Notes: generated by a model not told the origin, from the sequence alone. Shown: positions 1 through 7,277, counted from the stretch's first letter. The stretch is DNA of 20,457 nucleotides from JARDZI01 sp041639705 (GCA_041639705.1 JBEQBT010000028.1:1-20457), one strand, 5' to 3'. Program-made: numbers and translations.

Positions 1-43
1 AAACTTTCTCCATCACAAGTATAACTAGACTGTTTAAGAGGTT

Positions 44-226
44 ATGCTTTACCTTAAAGGGGGTGGAGAAAATATTTTATCAATCAAAGAACGGTTGTGG
101 GAAGTACATAAGGATGATGTTTATTCAGTGTACACTGGCTCAACCAAGACTTCGAAAGAAGAGCGAATTGCAGATAAGCTTATAGAATTTTTTAGATTGT
201 TTATATTATTTTATAGATTTAGCTGA
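44..226 (+). other. Unrecognised short open frame upstream of the glgA remnant
   Basis: A 60-codon open frame that I do not recognise. Its middle part (residues about 14-50) is charged and looks like plausible protein, with an acidic and basic helix-like stretch (IKERLWEVHKDD, KEERIADKLIEFF). The C-terminal tail is Phe/Leu-rich and reads into the point where glycogen synthase homology begins. A purine-rich GGGGGTGGAG sits inside the frame, so a non-ATG start just downstream is possible. It may be the truncated start of an unrelated gene joined to the glgA remnant by a deletion, or it may be non-coding. The sequence alone does not decide. Confidence 0.25.
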
Positions 227-228
227 CC

Positions 229-950
229 AGAAAGGATGATTTATTCGGAATAATAAATGGAATAGATTATGAAGAGTATTACCCTGGAGAGGATAGATAT
301 ATTTATCACAATATGTGGATGTGCTTATCAAGAAAAGGGAGAACAAGTTATCATTTCAAAGGGAATTAGGACTTCATGAGAGAGAGGATGTTCCACTTGT
401 TTCTATGGTATCCAGGCTTGTTGCAAGTAAAGGGTTTGATATGGTTGCAGCTGTGTTGGATGAAATGATAGCAATGGATATTCAGCTTATTATTCTTGGA
501 ACAGGTGAAAGGGTATACGAGGATTTGTTTAGGTCTGCTGCTGAGAAATATAGAGGAAGGGTATCTGCAAATATCACCTTCAACAATGCTCTTTCCCATA
601 AATTTTATGCAGCATCGGATATGTTTCTAATGCCTTCAAGATTCGAACCCTGTGGCTTAAGCCAGCTTATAGCATTAAAATATGGAAGCATACCAATAGT
701 TAGAGAAACAGGGGGACTAAAGGATACTGTAATTCCATTTAACAAATATACAGGAGAGGGAAATGGTTTTAGCTTCAGAAACTACAATGCCTATGAAATG
801 CTCAATACCTTAAAAAGTGCTGTTGATTTGTATCATAATAGTGATGCATGGAATAATATATTCCATAATGCAATTAATTCAGACTTCAGTTGGAGAAGCT
901 CATCAAGGGAATATATAAAACTTTACAGCAAGCTTCTTGAGGATAAGTAG
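229..950 (+). pseudogene. glgA: Glycogen synthase, broken C-terminal remnant
   Basis: This is the C-terminal GT-B half of an ADP-glucose-type glycogen synthase, which extends alpha-1,4-glucan chains. Recognisable segments are RKDDLFGIINGIDYEEYYPG (229-288), SRLVASKGFD, the nucleotide-sugar-binding stretch SRFEPCGLSQLIALKYGSIP and RETGGLKDTV, then a normal C-terminus ending in TAG at 948-950. The N-terminal half of about 240 residues is absent: homology starts abruptly near 229, just after an in-frame TAG at 220-222. The INGIDYEEYYPG segment reads in one frame and the rest in another, so about one base has been lost near 310-316. The GTG at 315 opens only the downstream fragment. With no N-terminal domain and a frameshift, an active enzyme is very unlikely. 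No other glycogen gene is in view. Confidence 0.85.
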
Positions 951-1115
951 TATTAATTATGCCTTTATTATGTCTCCTTTATTAGAGCAACAATTTAAAT
1001 TATATGTAGCATTCTATGGAGGTAGTTTCATGTTTGATAATTTGATTTTCTACAACTCACATAATGAGTACTTCAAAAATATGAAAGCTACTCATTTTAT
1101 CCCCACTTGGGTACT

Positions 1116-1183
1116 TGTCATGCTGAACACAGTGAAGGATCTTATAGGCGTCTTCAAAAAAAATTCTTACTACGTTCAGAATT
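1116..1183. repeat. Degenerate copy of TGTCATNCTGAACG palindromic repeat (family A)
   Basis: The left arm TGTCATGCTGAACACAGTGA and a right arm ending TACTACGTTCAGAAT are imperfect reverse complements around a short A-rich centre. The terminal GACA of the right arm is lost. The same motif recurs at 1221-1295 and 10217-10272. Confidence 0.7.
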
Positions 1184-1220
1184 TCCGCGCGTTGCAGCAC
1201 TGCTATAAATGAAAGCGTTC

Positions 1221-1295
1221 TTGTCATCCTGAGCGAAGGATCGGCTCTTTCCCTTAGATATCTCTAGGATCCTTCGCTACGTTCAGAATGACAAA
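1221..1295. repeat. Palindromic repeat, family A, second copy
   Basis: Starts TTGTCATCCTGAGCGAAGGA and ends TCCTTCGCTACGTTCAGAAT followed by GACAA, so the ends form a long imperfect inverted repeat with a roughly 20-base centre. It lies about 40 bp after the first copy, so the two could derive from a tandem insertion. No coding capacity was seen, and the form is that of a small non-autonomous palindromic element. Confidence 0.75.
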
Positions 1296-1525
1296 AAGTC
1301 TTTCATAGCATGGCTTGGTATAGTGTTTTATAGCAACTCCCACGCCGGTGCACCTGCACGAAAAACGATGAAACAAAGTGCCAAAGTTAGTGTTCATAAC
1401 AATGCCCGAACTAGCTTTAAATGTAAAAAAATGGCTTGACTTTCATTTATCCTGGTGGGACAATATATGTAAATTATGAGGTAGTGAACAATCTTAAAAT
1501 TCCTCTAGTATTACCTCCTACAGAG

Positions 1526-2131
1526 TTATAGAACCATTCCTTCCCCTAACTCTGCAAAGCTTTGCAAAACCAAATACGCCTTTACATCAAACTTAACATC
1601 TCTGTTAATCAAATTTTTAGCTTCATCCTGTGAAACAAGTATAACCTCTAGGTCCTCATCCTCTTCAAGGTTCTGTATTGATGATTCACCGTCACACAAG
1701 CAGTAAACTAGAGCTATTGATTCGTCTGTCATTCCTGCAGACACATATATAGGAAGAGCTTTTTTAGTACTATCAATTGATATAAGCTTAAGTCCTGTTT
1801 CCTCATACAACTCTCTCTCAACAGCAGCAAATACCTCCTCATCACCGTCTATTAAACCTGCAGGAAGTTCATATATGAAGTCGTTAACAGGTACTCTGTA
1901 CTGCCTTACTAGGACAAGCTTTTTTAGAGATTTATGAATCGAAGCAATAACTACAGCATCTATTTTCTCTTTTCTACCTTCAAATATTTGGGCATTCAAA
2001 GTGACACTATTCTTTCTTGAAGCAATCATCCAGTGCTTAACATTACCTTTCTTATTCACATATTCTGCATCATAAAGGCTTAAAAACTTGGTTTCTACTA
2101 ATGGTACTATGTTTTTAATTCTTTTATTCAT
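1526..2131 (-). CDS. NUDIX hydrolase, ADP-ribose pyrophosphatase-like
   Basis: A 201-residue cytosolic NUDIX enzyme, most like the ADP-ribose/ADP-sugar pyrophosphatases, which split a nucleoside diphosphate linked to another group into two phosphates using Mg2+ or Mn2+. A perfect NUDIX box (GX5EX7REUXEEXGU) is at residues about 92-114, read as GLIDGDEEVFAAVE then RELYEETGL. Just before it, VRQYRVPVNDFIYELPAG is typical of the ADP-ribose subgroup. I chose the ATG at 2131 because GGAG lies 9 bases upstream. An in-frame ATG at 2146 overlaps that ribosome binding site and would add only MESCF. The gene stands alone, convergent with the glgA remnant and divergent from the PTS operon. The exact substrate cannot be read from sequence. 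Confidence 0.9.
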   Translation of the reverse strand: MNKRIKNIVPLVETKFLSLYDAEYVNKKGNVKHWMIASRKNSVTLNAQIFEGRKEKIDAVVIASIHKSLKKLVLVRQYRVPVNDFIYELPAGLIDGDEEVFAAVERELYEETGLKLISIDSTKKALPIYVSAGMTDESIALVYCLCDGESSIQNLEEDEDLEVILVSQDEAKNLINRDVKFDVKAYLVLQSFAELGEGMVL

Positions 2132-2170
2132 AAAACAACTCTCCATTCTATGTAAAAAACTTATAAAACC

Positions 2171-2176
2171 ATTATA
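2171..2176 (-). promoter_or_regulatory. Possible -10 element for the NUDIX gene
   Basis: On the minus strand this reads TATAAT, a consensus -10, about 40 bases before the chosen start codon. The hexamer 17 bases upstream (TTTTAA) is a poor -35. Inference from spacing only. Confidence 0.35.
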
Positions 2177-2226
2177 TTCTATTATTACCTACTTTAAAAT
2201 AATGTTTATGATAAATACCTTCCAAA

Positions 2227-2323
2227 TGTAGGGGCGAACAGTGTTCGCCCGAGGGTACATATGAATTAATATTGCACTCTGAATGATAATGCGTAATAAC
2301 GGCGAACACTGTTGGCCTCTACG
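2227..2323. repeat. Palindromic repeat, family B, copy 1 (97 bp)
   Basis: The left end TGTAGGGGCGAACAGTGTTC and the right end GGCGAACACTGTTGGCCTCTA are inverted copies, and each end is itself a near-palindrome around ACAGTGT. The centre shares CTGAATGATAAT and TAATAACGG with the 96-bp copy at 16031-16126. There is no coding frame. It is probably a mobile or formerly mobile miniature element; this copy has drifted more than the other. Confidence 0.8.
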
Positions 2324-2379
2324 GTAGCGGGAATAAGATGGAGAGAATTTTTAAAAAATTACCTACATAAAATTATATT

Positions 2380-2397
2380 TTCCGTATTAATACGGAA
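2380..2397. promoter_or_regulatory. 18-bp perfect palindrome, candidate operator of the PTS operon
   Basis: TTCCGTATTAATACGGAA is identical to its own reverse complement. Its right half overlaps the position expected for a -35 box 17 bases before TATATA (2415-2420), where no TTGACA-like hexamer exists. That layout suits a regulated promoter, either activator-dependent or repressor-blocked. The adjacent MtlR-type regulator is the natural candidate to bind it. I saw no second copy in the window. Confidence 0.5.
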
Positions 2398-2490
2398 GTA
2401 AAACTGAACATTGGTATATAGAGTTATTAAATGAAGAATGATAATATTAAATTAAGATTTAGTACTAAATCAAAATTGGATGTGATTTAT

Positions 2491-4512
2491 ATGAAATTTA
2501 AAAGTGGCATCCAGAAACATATACTTTCGATATTATTAGATGCCAAAGAACCAATTACCATGGGAAAGCTGGCACAAATGGTATCACTTTCTGAAAAGAC
2601 AGTGAGAACCTATCTTAAAGACCTAGGAAATGAACTTGAAAATAACGGAATTGAGCTAATTAAAAAACCCAATGTAGGTGTAATAGTCCATGTAGATGAG
2701 ATAAAGAGAGCTCAATTATTACGTCATATTGATAATTACAAAAGTGAAATAATTGAATTTTCACCTGAGGCTAGAAGAGAGTATATTCTTAGTGTATTGC
2801 TTCAAACTAGAGACACTTACACAATTCAACTTCTATCAGATGATCTTTACTGCAGCAAGAGTACAATAACAAATGACCTTGTACTAGTGGAAAAGTGGTT
2901 AATAGATCACAACCTTGAATTAAAACGAAAACAAAATTCAGGCCTTTGGGTAGAAGGAAATGAAGAAGCATACAGAAAAGCCATGTCAGATTTGTTTTAT
3001 GAGATTAGAGAAGAATCCCTTGGAGCAGATATTGATGAAAGTGAACTGGATAATAGAATTGACATTATAAATTATAAAAAAATCAAATTAATGTTTCCGA
3101 GAATAGACCTGTTAAAGATACAGCAAATAATTTTGGAAGCTGAAGACAAGCTTGAGTATTCCTTTACAGATCAAGCATTTGTAAATTTTATTGTTCATAT
3201 TGCTATTGCAATTGAAAGGATAAAAAGCAATAAAAGCATTGAAACTAATGAGGATACTGATAAATTTTTACATGAAAATGCTGATGAGTATAGAGTAGCA
3301 GAATGGATAGTTGAGAGGCTTGGAAAAGAATTTAATCTTGATATTCCCAAAAGTGAAGTATACTATATATCACTTCATATATTAGGAGCAAAAATTCAAG
3401 AGCAGGTAGCATTTGAGAATATTGATACATTGTTGAATTCACAGGATGAAATATATTTGTCAACGGCTAGGGATATGATTTCATTAGTTAGCGACATTCT
3501 CAAGGTGGATTTAACAAATGACAAGCTCCTGTTGCTTGCACTGACAATTCATATAAGACCTACTATAGTAAAGCTAAGATATGGTTTAAATCTAAGGAAC
3601 CCCATACTTGACAGGATAAAGAAGGAATATACAAGTATATTTGGAGCTGCTTGGGCATGCAGCAGTATTTTTGAAAGAAATTTGAATTTGACAATAAATG
3701 AAGACGAAATAGGATATATTGCACTACATTTTGCAGTTGCTTTAGATAGAATAAGTAGAAGGATGAGGGCTGTGGTGGTATGCTCCAGTGGAGTTGGTAC
3801 CTCACAAATGGTAGCTGCTAGGATTAGAAAAAAGTTTAGCGAAATTGACATAATATCAATTATTCCTGTGAAAAAATTGGATGAAAGCATTGCTCTTCAG
3901 GCTGATATTATTATTAGCACAATTCCAGTTCAAAAACCAAGAAAGAATATGGTATATATTAGTACTCTGGTTGATGAAGTAGATGTGCTTAAAATAAAAA
4001 GAGCTATAGATAATATACAAACTGTTAGCAGTAATATGATAGAAGCCAATAAACCTAAATCAAAAGAACCAAATGGATTAATTGATGAAAAATTTTGCTT
4101 TATTGATAGAGAGAGAAATAAGTTTCCGGAAATTATAGAACATTACAGCAGTATGATGGAAAGTAAAGGGTATGTTAAGCCAGGTTTCTCTAATAATGTT
4201 CTCCAGAGGGAAGACAAATCCTCAACCTATATAGGTAAGGGAATTACAATTCCCCACTCTAAAGAGGAGTTTGTTATTGTACCTAAGATATGCATTATAT
4301 CCCTTAAAAAACCTGTATATTGGCAGGGTAATGATATAAAAATAGTAATAATCCTTGCATTAAGATTTAAAGATGTTACTACTACAAAATCCTTTTTTAA
4401 AAGTTTCTATAATATTCTAGATAGTGATGAAGCAATGAACAGAGTATTGAATGCAGCAGATAGCAATGAAATAGCTAAAATATTTATAAATGGAGGAAAT
4501 AAAAGTGAGTGA
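2491..4512 (+). CDS. MtlR/BglG-type PTS-controlled transcriptional activator
   Basis: A multidomain regulator of 673 residues from the chosen start. In order: two N-terminal helix-turn-helix modules (about 5-60, with MSLSEKTVRTYL-like helices, and about 95-155), PRD1 with conserved His236 and His296, PRD2 with His354 and His413, a galactitol-type EIIB-like domain with phospho-acceptor Cys431 in VVCSSGVGTS, and a fructose/mannitol-type EIIA domain with His589 in GKGITIPHSKE. In this family, phosphorylation by EI/HPr and by the cognate EII components tunes DNA binding to substrate supply. The frame stays open to an ATG at 2431, but that start has only a weak GAG upstream and would leave a leader of a few bases after the candidate promoter. 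The ATG at 2491 follows GGATGTGAT and places the first helix as usual in the family. It overlaps the EIIA gene by 8 bases and probably controls its own operon. Confidence 0.9.
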   Translation: MKFKSGIQKHILSILLDAKEPITMGKLAQMVSLSEKTVRTYLKDLGNELENNGIELIKKPNVGVIVHVDEIKRAQLLRHIDNYKSEIIEFSPEARREYILSVLLQTRDTYTIQLLSDDLYCSKSTITNDLVLVEKWLIDHNLELKRKQNSGLWVEGNEEAYRKAMSDLFYEIREESLGADIDESELDNRIDIINYKKIKLMFPRIDLLKIQQIILEAEDKLEYSFTDQAFVNFIVHIAIAIERIKSNKSIETNEDTDKFLHENADEYRVAEWIVERLGKEFNLDIPKSEVYYISLHILGAKIQEQVAFENIDTLLNSQDEIYLSTARDMISLVSDILKVDLTNDKLLLLALTIHIRPTIVKLRYGLNLRNPILDRIKKEYTSIFGAAWACSSIFERNLNLTINEDEIGYIALHFAVALDRISRRMRAVVVCSSGVGTSQMVAARIRKKFSEIDIISIIPVKKLDESIALQADIIISTIPVQKPRKNMVYISTLVDEVDVLKIKRAIDNIQTVSSNMIEANKPKSKEPNGLIDEKFCFIDRERNKFPEIIEHYSSMMESKGYVKPGFSNNVLQREDKSSTYIGKGITIPHSKEEFVIVPKICIISLKKPVYWQGNDIKIVIILALRFKDVTTTKSFFKSFYNILDSDEAMNRVLNAADSNEIAKIFINGGNKSE

Positions 4513-4942
4513 TCTTATTAATAAGGAAATGATAATTTTAGATATGGAAGCTGAAACAAAGGAAGAGGTAATTGAAAAGCTTGCAAGGATAATGGAAGAG
4601 CAGGGGAAGCTTTTCAACCTTGATGATTATATTTGTCAGGTTCATAAAAGAGAAGAGGAATATCCAACTGCAGTAGGCTTTGATGTTTGTATTCCCCATG
4701 GAAAATGTGATGCAGTAAAAAGTGCTGCAGTTGCATTTGCAAGATTAAAAAACCCAGTAGCATGGAGTAATGAGGAACAAGCAAGATATGTTTTCCTACT
4801 GGCAGTGCCAGACAAGGAAGCAGGAAATACTCATCTTCAGATATTAGCCCAATTATCAAGGAAGATTATGAGGGATGAATTTAGAGAAAAATTAGAGCAA
4901 TCAAACAGCATTGAAGAAATTGAAAGCACTTTAGATATATAG
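4505..4942 (+). CDS. PTS fructose-type EIIA protein
   Basis: A cytosolic 145-residue EIIA of the fructose/mannitol type, which takes phosphate from HPr and passes it to EIIB. The active-site histidine is His65 in FDVCIPHGKCDAV, and the domain spans essentially the whole protein. I chose the GTG at 4505: GGAGG at 4492-4496 lies 8 bases upstream, and the protein then begins VSDLINKEMIILD, normal for the family. The ATG at 4490 would overlap that ribosome binding site. GTGAGTGA joins the start of this gene to the stop of the regulator (4510-4512), suggesting translational coupling. EIIA, EIIB and EIIC are separate genes here rather than fused. Confidence 0.92.
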   Translation: MSDLINKEMIILDMEAETKEEVIEKLARIMEEQGKLFNLDDYICQVHKREEEYPTAVGFDVCIPHGKCDAVKSAAVAFARLKNPVAWSNEEQARYVFLLAVPDKEAGNTHLQILAQLSRKIMRDEFREKLEQSNSIEEIESTLDI

Positions 4943-4953
4943 GAGGAATACAA

Positions 4954-5634
4954 ATGTTATATTTACTAGATACCGCAGATATTAAATCAATAGCAAGAGC
5001 ATTTGATTTATACCCAATGAGTGGAGTTACAACAAACCCAACAATAATATCTAAGGAAAAAAGAGAATTTTTAAGCATTCTCAAGGATATTAGAGGCGTT
5101 ATAGGTATGGATGCAATCCTACATGTACAGGCAGTAAGCAGGATTGCAGAGGAAATAATTAAAGAAGCAGAGTATCTTAATGAAAAAATAGGCGGAAATT
5201 TATATGTAAAAATCCCGGTAATTCCTGAGGGAATTAAGGCAATGAAGCTGCTTAAGAAAAAGGGAATAAAGACAACTGCAACAGCAATATTTACTGCACA
5301 GCAGGCTTTCATGGCAGCCAATGCAGGTACTGAGTTCGTTGCTCCATATATAAACAGATTGGACAATATTGGCGGTGATGGTCCCAATGTTGTATCAGAA
5401 ATCATTCAACTCTTTGATTTAAATGGACTCGACACTAAGGTTCTTGCAGCATCCTTTAAAAATGTGGAACAGGTACACAGGGTTATGCTAAATGGAGCTC
5501 AGTCAGTAACAGTAAGCTCTGAAATAATGGATCAACTTCTGCACCATCCACTAACAGATATAGGAGTTAACCAGTTTATATGTGACTGGGAAGGTGTATA
5601 TGGAAAAGGAAGCAATACTAGTAGTGTAAAGTAA
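4954..5634 (+). CDS. fsa: Fructose-6-phosphate aldolase / TalC-like transaldolase family protein
   Basis: A 226-residue class I aldolase of the small transaldolase family (FSA/TalC/MipB), which forms a Schiff base with its donor substrate and splits or joins C3 units. Visible residues are Asp6 in LLDTADI, Thr27-Asn28 in GVTTNPT, Schiff-base Lys86 in YVKIPV and Tyr132 in VAPYINRLDNIGG. In E. coli FSA, a tyrosine at this VAPY position is associated with fructose-6-phosphate aldolase rather than transaldolase activity, so FSA is the better call. Reaction, by family: fructose 6-phosphate (or a 1-deoxy analogue) to dihydroxyacetone (or hydroxyacetone) plus glyceraldehyde 3-phosphate. An AGGAGG site precedes the ATG and the gap from EIIA is 11 bases. 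A transaldolase role cannot be excluded. Confidence 0.9.
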   Translation: MLYLLDTADIKSIARAFDLYPMSGVTTNPTIISKEKREFLSILKDIRGVIGMDAILHVQAVSRIAEEIIKEAEYLNEKIGGNLYVKIPVIPEGIKAMKLLKKKGIKTTATAIFTAQQAFMAANAGTEFVAPYINRLDNIGGDGPNVVSEIIQLFDLNGLDTKVLAASFKNVEQVHRVMLNGAQSVTVSSEIMDQLLHHPLTDIGVNQFICDWEGVYGKGSNTSSVK

Positions 5635-5745
5635 TTAAAAATTATGATCATATAACTTCCTTTATAAGAAACCTGGAATTTTACTATGATTTTTAATGTT
5701 TATAAAGGAGGATTATATAAAACAAAAAAAGAGGAGGAAAAATTA

Positions 5746-6846
5746 ATGAATGACCTAAAAATGCTTCTAAAAAACACGAGACAGCATCTAATGACAGGCG
5801 TGTCCTACATGATACCATTTGTTGTAGCAGGTGGAGTTCTACTTGCACTTTCAGTATTATTATACGGATCAGCAGCAGTACCACCTGAGGGAACATGGTT
5901 AAATCAGCTATTTAACATAGGTGCTGCAGGTCTTGGTTTAATGGTTCCAATACTTGCTGGATTTATAGCTTTTTCAATGGCAGATAGACCTGGTATTGCT
6001 CCTGGTGCAATAGGCGGTATCCTTGCAAATCAAATAGGTGCTGGCTTCCTTGGAGGACTTTTAGCAGGTTTAATTGCAGGTATTGTAGTATTCTATTTAA
6101 AGAAAATAAAGGTTCCATCAATTATGCGTTCTGTAATGCCAATATTCGTTATTCCACTTATTGGTACTCTAATAGTAGGTGGATTAATGGTTTGGGTAAT
6201 AGGTACTCCAGTAGCAGGCATTATGACAGGAATGAAGGCGTGGTTAGAGGGACTTGGAACTGGAAATTTAGTGCTTCTTGGAATTGTTCTTGGTGCAATG
6301 ATTGCATTTGATATGGGTGGTCCTATAAATAAGGTTGCATATGGATTTGGTGTGGCAATGGTTGGAACAATTGATCCAGCAACTGGTATGGCAACTCCAA
6401 TAGCTTTAAAGATAATGGCAGCAATAGGTGTTGCTATATGTACTCCTCCAATAGGAATGGGTGTTGCTACATTACTTGCACCAAAGAAATACACTTCAGA
6501 AGAAAAAGAAGCTGGAAAAGCTGGTATATTAATGGGGCTAATTGGTATCACAGAAGGTGCTATCCCATTTGCAGCAGCAGACCCACTTAGGGTTATTCCA
6601 TCAATTATAGTAGGTTCAGCAGCAGGCTCAGTTACTTCAATGTTACTTGGAGCAGGAAACCCAGCACCTTGGGGTGGATGGATAGTTCTTCCTGTAGCTT
6701 CAGGCAAACTTGGTTATGTTATTGCTACATTAGTAGGTGTTGCTGTAACTGCAATACTTATTAATATATTAAAAAAACCAGTAACAGAAGCAGCAAAGAA
6801 TGACAACAAAAAAGCAACAGACGAAATAGAATTAGATTTCGAATAA
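5746..6846 (+). CDS. PTS fructose-type EIIC permease
   Basis: An integral membrane sugar channel of 366 residues, the translocating subunit of the fructose-type PTS. Most of the sequence is hydrophobic, with about 8-10 membrane segments starting near residue 17 (GVSYMIPFVVAGGVLL). The family signature GGPINKVAY is at 191-199, followed by GVAICTPPIGMG, ITEGAIPFAAADP and the GNPAPWGGWIV stretch. The frame is open from an ATG at 5686, but I chose the ATG at 5746 because GAGGAGG lies 8 bases before it and the protein then begins MNDLKMLLKNTRQHLMTGVS as in relatives. A second good ribosome binding site, AAGGAGG at 5705-5711, has no start codon at the right distance. It lacks fused EIIA or EIIB domains, like FrwC of E. 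coli. Confidence 0.92.
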   Translation: MNDLKMLLKNTRQHLMTGVSYMIPFVVAGGVLLALSVLLYGSAAVPPEGTWLNQLFNIGAAGLGLMVPILAGFIAFSMADRPGIAPGAIGGILANQIGAGFLGGLLAGLIAGIVVFYLKKIKVPSIMRSVMPIFVIPLIGTLIVGGLMVWVIGTPVAGIMTGMKAWLEGLGTGNLVLLGIVLGAMIAFDMGGPINKVAYGFGVAMVGTIDPATGMATPIALKIMAAIGVAICTPPIGMGVATLLAPKKYTSEEKEAGKAGILMGLIGITEGAIPFAAADPLRVIPSIIVGSAAGSVTSMLLGAGNPAPWGGWIVLPVASGKLGYVIATLVGVAVTAILINILKKPVTEAAKNDNKKATDEIELDFE

Positions 6847-6850
6847 TATT

Positions 6851-6865
6851 TGCTTAATATAAGCA
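6851..6865. other. Small hairpin between EIIC and EIIB genes
   Basis: TGCTTA-ATA-TAAGCA forms a 6-bp stem with a 3-base loop directly after the EIIC stop codon. It has no T tract. It may be a minor mRNA-stability element or chance. Confidence 0.3.
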
Positions 6866-6913
6866 GTATAATTAATAGAGTGTTTGCATTTAATAGGCGG
6901 GAGATGAAATAAG

Positions 6914-7231
6914 ATGAAATTATTAGCAGTTACAGCTTGCCCTTCAGGTGTAGCCCATACTTATATGGCTGCAGAAGCATTAGAGAAAGCTGCAAAAGCA
7001 AAGGGTATAGAGATTAAGGTTGAAACTCAAGGTTCAATCGGAATTGAAAACAGAATAACAATGGAAGATGTAAAGGGTGCCTCAGCTGTAATTTTGACTA
7101 AGGATATAGGCATAAAGGAAAAGGAAAGATTCGCTGGACTTCCAATAGTAAATGTATTAGTAGCTGATGCTATTAAGAAGTCAGATCAACTAATTGATAA
7201 GGTTGTAGCATATGTAAATAGTAAAAAGTAG
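6914..7231 (+). CDS. PTS fructose-type EIIB protein
   Basis: A cytosolic EIIB of 105 residues that receives phosphate from EIIA and transfers it to the incoming sugar at EIIC. The phospho-cysteine is Cys9 in VTACPSGVAHTYMAAEAL, the hallmark of fructose-type EIIB. The remaining Rossmann-like fold is intact (ILTKDIGIKEKERF and a C-terminal helix). The length is that of a single EIIB domain. The start is preceded by GGCGGGAGATG. A perfect 17-bp hairpin follows 6 bases after the stop, separating the transporter genes from the dehydrogenase gene. With the EIIA and EIIC genes it completes a split fructose-like EII. The substrate is not determined by sequence. Confidence 0.93.
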   Translation: MKLLAVTACPSGVAHTYMAAEALEKAAKAKGIEIKVETQGSIGIENRITMEDVKGASAVILTKDIGIKEKERFAGLPIVNVLVADAIKKSDQLIDKVVAYVNSKK

Positions 7232-7236
7232 TAATT

Positions 7237-7277
7237 TAGTATTAGTCCCTGTATAATAAATACAGGGACTAATACTA
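7237..7277. terminator. Perfect 17-bp hairpin after the EIIB gene
   Basis: TAGTATTAGTCCCTGTA and TACAGGGACTAATACTA are exact reverse complements around a 7-base loop (TAATAAA). It sits inside the operon, and the following sequence (TAAACTTTAAAAATTTTG) has no clean T run. It is therefore better read as a partial attenuator or a 3'-end-stabilising structure that raises transporter over downstream expression than as a full terminator. Confidence 0.6.

Larger units (their letters stand above)
951..1525. other. Gene-free stretch with degenerate palindromic repeats
   Basis: About 575 bp between the glgA remnant and the NUDIX gene with no gene I can support. It holds two copies of a palindromic repeat (listed separately). 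A frame covering 937-1212 is largely made of the first repeat and has no recognisable protein features. A 25-codon frame at 1402-1479 (starting MPELALNVKKW) has no clear ribosome binding site and no match I recognise. The stretch reads like decayed intergenic DNA. Confidence 0.6.
2132..2490. other. Intergenic region between the NUDIX gene and the PTS operon
   Basis: Divergent intergenic stretch of about 300-360 bp, depending on which start the regulator uses. It contains a minus-strand -10-like element (2171-2176), a 97-bp palindromic repeat (2227-2323), and an 18-bp perfect palindrome (2380-2397) followed by a TATATA -10-like hexamer (2415-2420). No further gene was seen. Confidence 0.6.

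Noticed and set aside
937..1212. Open frame of 91 codons after the glgA remnant
   Set aside because: It overlaps the glgA stop, has no good ribosome binding site at its start, and its C-terminal third is the family A repeat.
1207..1221. TGAAAGCGTTCT, resembling the left half of a CcpA catabolite-response element
   Set aside because: The right half does not fit and no gene start follows; it adjoins the family A repeat.
1116..1295. CRISPR-like spaced repeats
   Set aside because: Only two degenerate palindromic copies, no regular spacing and no cas genes.
1402..1479. 25-codon frame MPELALNVKKWLDFHLSWWD and on
   Set aside because: No ribosome binding site, no recognisable family, and located in decayed intergenic DNA. 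Possibly a gene remnant, but not supportable.
5696..5746. 16-codon basic leader peptide (MFIKEDYIKQKKRRKN) whose TAA overlaps the EIIC ATG
   Set aside because: The TAATG overlap is attractive, but no ribosome binding site precedes it, and the composition follows the purine-rich sequence around the real binding sites.
6093..6707. Long minus-strand frame opposite the EIIC gene (204 codons)
   Set aside because: Pro/Ile/Ala-rich antisense shadow of a membrane protein gene with strong sense-strand signatures.
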